DNA of 39,403 bases from Bacteriovorax stolpii (GTDB lineage: Bacteria; Bdellovibrionota; UBA1018), in the NCBI GenBank assembly GCA_945860415.1, contig CAMAQA010000023.1, positions 1-39,403 of the forward strand, given 5' to 3'. Below are positions 38,326 through 39,403 of the stretch, piece after piece. Both the position numbers and the translations under genes were made by a program. How positions within the stretch are numbered: the stretch's first letter is position 1; each line of letters opens with the position of its first letter. The notes beneath the pieces are model-generated. The model saw nothing but the letters and a program-made list of their open reading frames with translations, had not been told where the DNA came from and did not search any database.

Positions 38326-39403
38326 ATGGTCCAAGCTCGCCCGAATTCCCATCGCATACCACAGCGCGTTATTTTTCCAGAAGCCGTCACCTTTCCGAAG
38401 ACTTGGAACTGGTTCATGGATCAAACCTTGCCGCAGTGGGTCAAAGATCGCTACAGCCCGCGCGAGAGCTGGAAGGGCAAGCCCTTCACGCGAGAGGACG
38501 CGCATTTCTTTTTCAAAGGAATTGAGGAGCTCTCGGAGATCTTCACGCAGGATCGCGGTCGCGCGCTCCAGCGATACTTCGAGCACGCTCGCTTCCGCTC
38601 GGGATACCTGCTGTATTTCCTGCCGCTCCAGGCAGGCAAGTTCATCTCTGTTTTCAACCGCCACGCCAAGTTCCTCGAAGACGCGATTCGCAGCTCGGGC
38701 CCCGTGTTCCGCGTTGTCGACCTCGGAGCCGGTCCCTGCACGGCTTCGATCGGCTTCGTCCTCTGGGTTCTCGACCGCTTCACCGCGGAAGATGTCATTC
38801 CTGAAATTGAGATCCACGCCGTCGACGTCCATGGCAACGTCCTGGAGGAAGGCGCCGAGCTGGTCCGTCACATTGCCAGTTCGTTTCCGCGAATCCGCGG
38901 TCGCGTGCGAGTCACGACCGATCGCATGAGCTGGCAGGACTGGTCGCGCAAATCCGGCAGACAGGACAAGAAGCAGGACCTGATCCTGCTCGGCCACGTG
39001 CTCAACGAAGGTCGCGATCGCCAGCTGGATGCGTGGTGCGAACTCTACTCGCGCTGCAACGATGCCGGAATCCTGGCCATCGAACCCGCATCCAAGGGCG
39101 CCAGCCAGGGCCTCAGCCAGCTTCGCGATCAAATCCTGGAACAGTTCGCGCCACAGTCAGAAGATGAAGATGGCGATCTCGTGCTCGAGGAAGATCGGCC
39201 CGAGTCGATCGAGGGCCTCCTCTCTCCTTCGATCGTCGGTCCTTGCCCGCATTTCCAGGGCTGTCCGCTCGTGGAAGGTCCGGACTGGTGCCACTTCTCG
39301 TTTCCGGCGCAGTTTCCAGGCGAGTGGTTTACCTACTTCTCGAAGGGCCTCGGCTCCGAACGTCAGTGGCTGAAATTTTCTTATCTCTGGATGACACCGA
39401 AAC
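38326..39403 (+). CDS. Rsm22-family methyltransferase-like protein, C-terminus cut by window edge
   Basis: The frame is open from ATG 38326 to the window end (359 codons, no stop). GGAGG lies four bases before the ATG; ATG 38416 is a later alternative. A SAM-binding motif VVDLGAGPCTASIGF begins near residue 126. The end holds GPCPHFQGCPL and DWCHFSF, where Cys307, Cys313 and Cys322 match the Fe-S-type cysteine motif of Rsm22 (ribosomal small-subunit-associated) proteins. By family it is thought to act on small-subunit rRNA or in its assembly. It diverges from the zinc-ribbon protein with only 29 bases between starts. Confidence 0.85.
   Translation, partial: MVQARPNSHRIPQRVIFPEAVTFPKTWNWFMDQTLPQWVKDRYSPRESWKGKPFTREDAHFFFKGIEELSEIFTQDRGRALQRYFEHARFRSGYLLYFLPLQAGKFISVFNRHAKFLEDAIRSSGPVFRVVDLGAGPCTASIGFVLWVLDRFTAEDVIPEIEIHAVDVHGNVLEEGAELVRHIASSFPRIRGRVRVTTDRMSWQDWSRKSGRQDKKQDLILLGHVLNEGRDRQLDAWCELYSRCNDAGILAIEPASKGASQGLSQLRDQILEQFAPQSEDEDGDLVLEEDRPESIEGLLSPSIVGPCPHFQGCPLVEGPDWCHFSFPAQFPGEWFTYFSKGLGSERQWLKFSYLWMTPK

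Overview
The window looks like chromosome from a flagellated, diderm, GC-rich (roughly 60 percent by eye) bacterium. Outer-membrane beta-barrel-like proteins, several lipoproteins, an LpoB-type penicillin-binding-protein activator, an Mpl ligase (implying meso-diaminopimelate peptidoglycan) and a flagellin with a sigma-28-like promoter support this. The paired ArsA/GET3-like ATPases, a COG3014-LpoB pair, an HDOD protein, an HD-GYP protein and a Ser/Thr kinase suggest the Bdellovibrionota/Oligoflexia or another former-deltaproteobacterial lineage. That placement is an inference from gene content; no rRNA gene is present. I saw no tRNA, rRNA, CRISPR array or insertion sequence, and no gene-free stretch over 300 bases other than the decayed block at 1886-2312.

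Left part (1-5007). A truncated exported protein and an AAA_14/DUF4143 ATPase, whose start region carries a three-copy repeat that looks like an operator, are followed by a decayed block. In that block the 5' end of a trypsin-like protease gene is joined out of frame to the 3' end of a winged-helix regulator. Next come an outer-membrane-type protein, a small lipoprotein, a Prx6-type peroxiredoxin and a BON-domain protein.

Middle part (5008-22240). A coupled minus-strand pair encodes an M1 aminopeptidase with C-terminal HEAT repeats and a Cys/Met-metabolism PLP enzyme. Flagellin follows, with its promoter, a four-codon leader ORF and a structured 3' region ending in a hairpin; then trmB. The minus-strand lpoB-COG3014 pair diverges from a tightly packed plus-strand run: ArsA-like ATPase 1, ArsA-like ATPase 2, exported TPR protein, GshA-type glutamate-cysteine ligase, cystathionine beta-synthase-type enzyme. 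Further along are a secreted amidase, a gene broken by a frameshift plus a stop codon, and a cystathionine gamma-lyase-like enzyme. CBS, CGL and GshA together would route homocysteine to cysteine and then gamma-glutamylcysteine.

Signalling part (22271-31553). An AT-richer TPR gene and an HNH nuclease gene precede a signalling cluster: SpoIIE-type phosphatase coupled to an outer-membrane protein, HD-GYP phosphodiesterase, HDOD protein, STAS-like/coiled-coil protein, small helical protein, OmpR-type response regulator, and a membrane Ser/Thr kinase with a PEGA-like extracytoplasmic region.

Right part (31628-39403). A minus-strand run reads: zinc-ribbon membrane protein, ssb, polyprenol-phosphate glycosyltransferase, YkuD L,D-transpeptidase, FAD-dependent oxidoreductase, beta-lactamase-fold serine hydrolase, mpl, and probably the kinase. 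It looks like an envelope or peptidoglycan-recycling operon. Diverging from it is an Rsm22-family methyltransferase-like gene cut by the window end.
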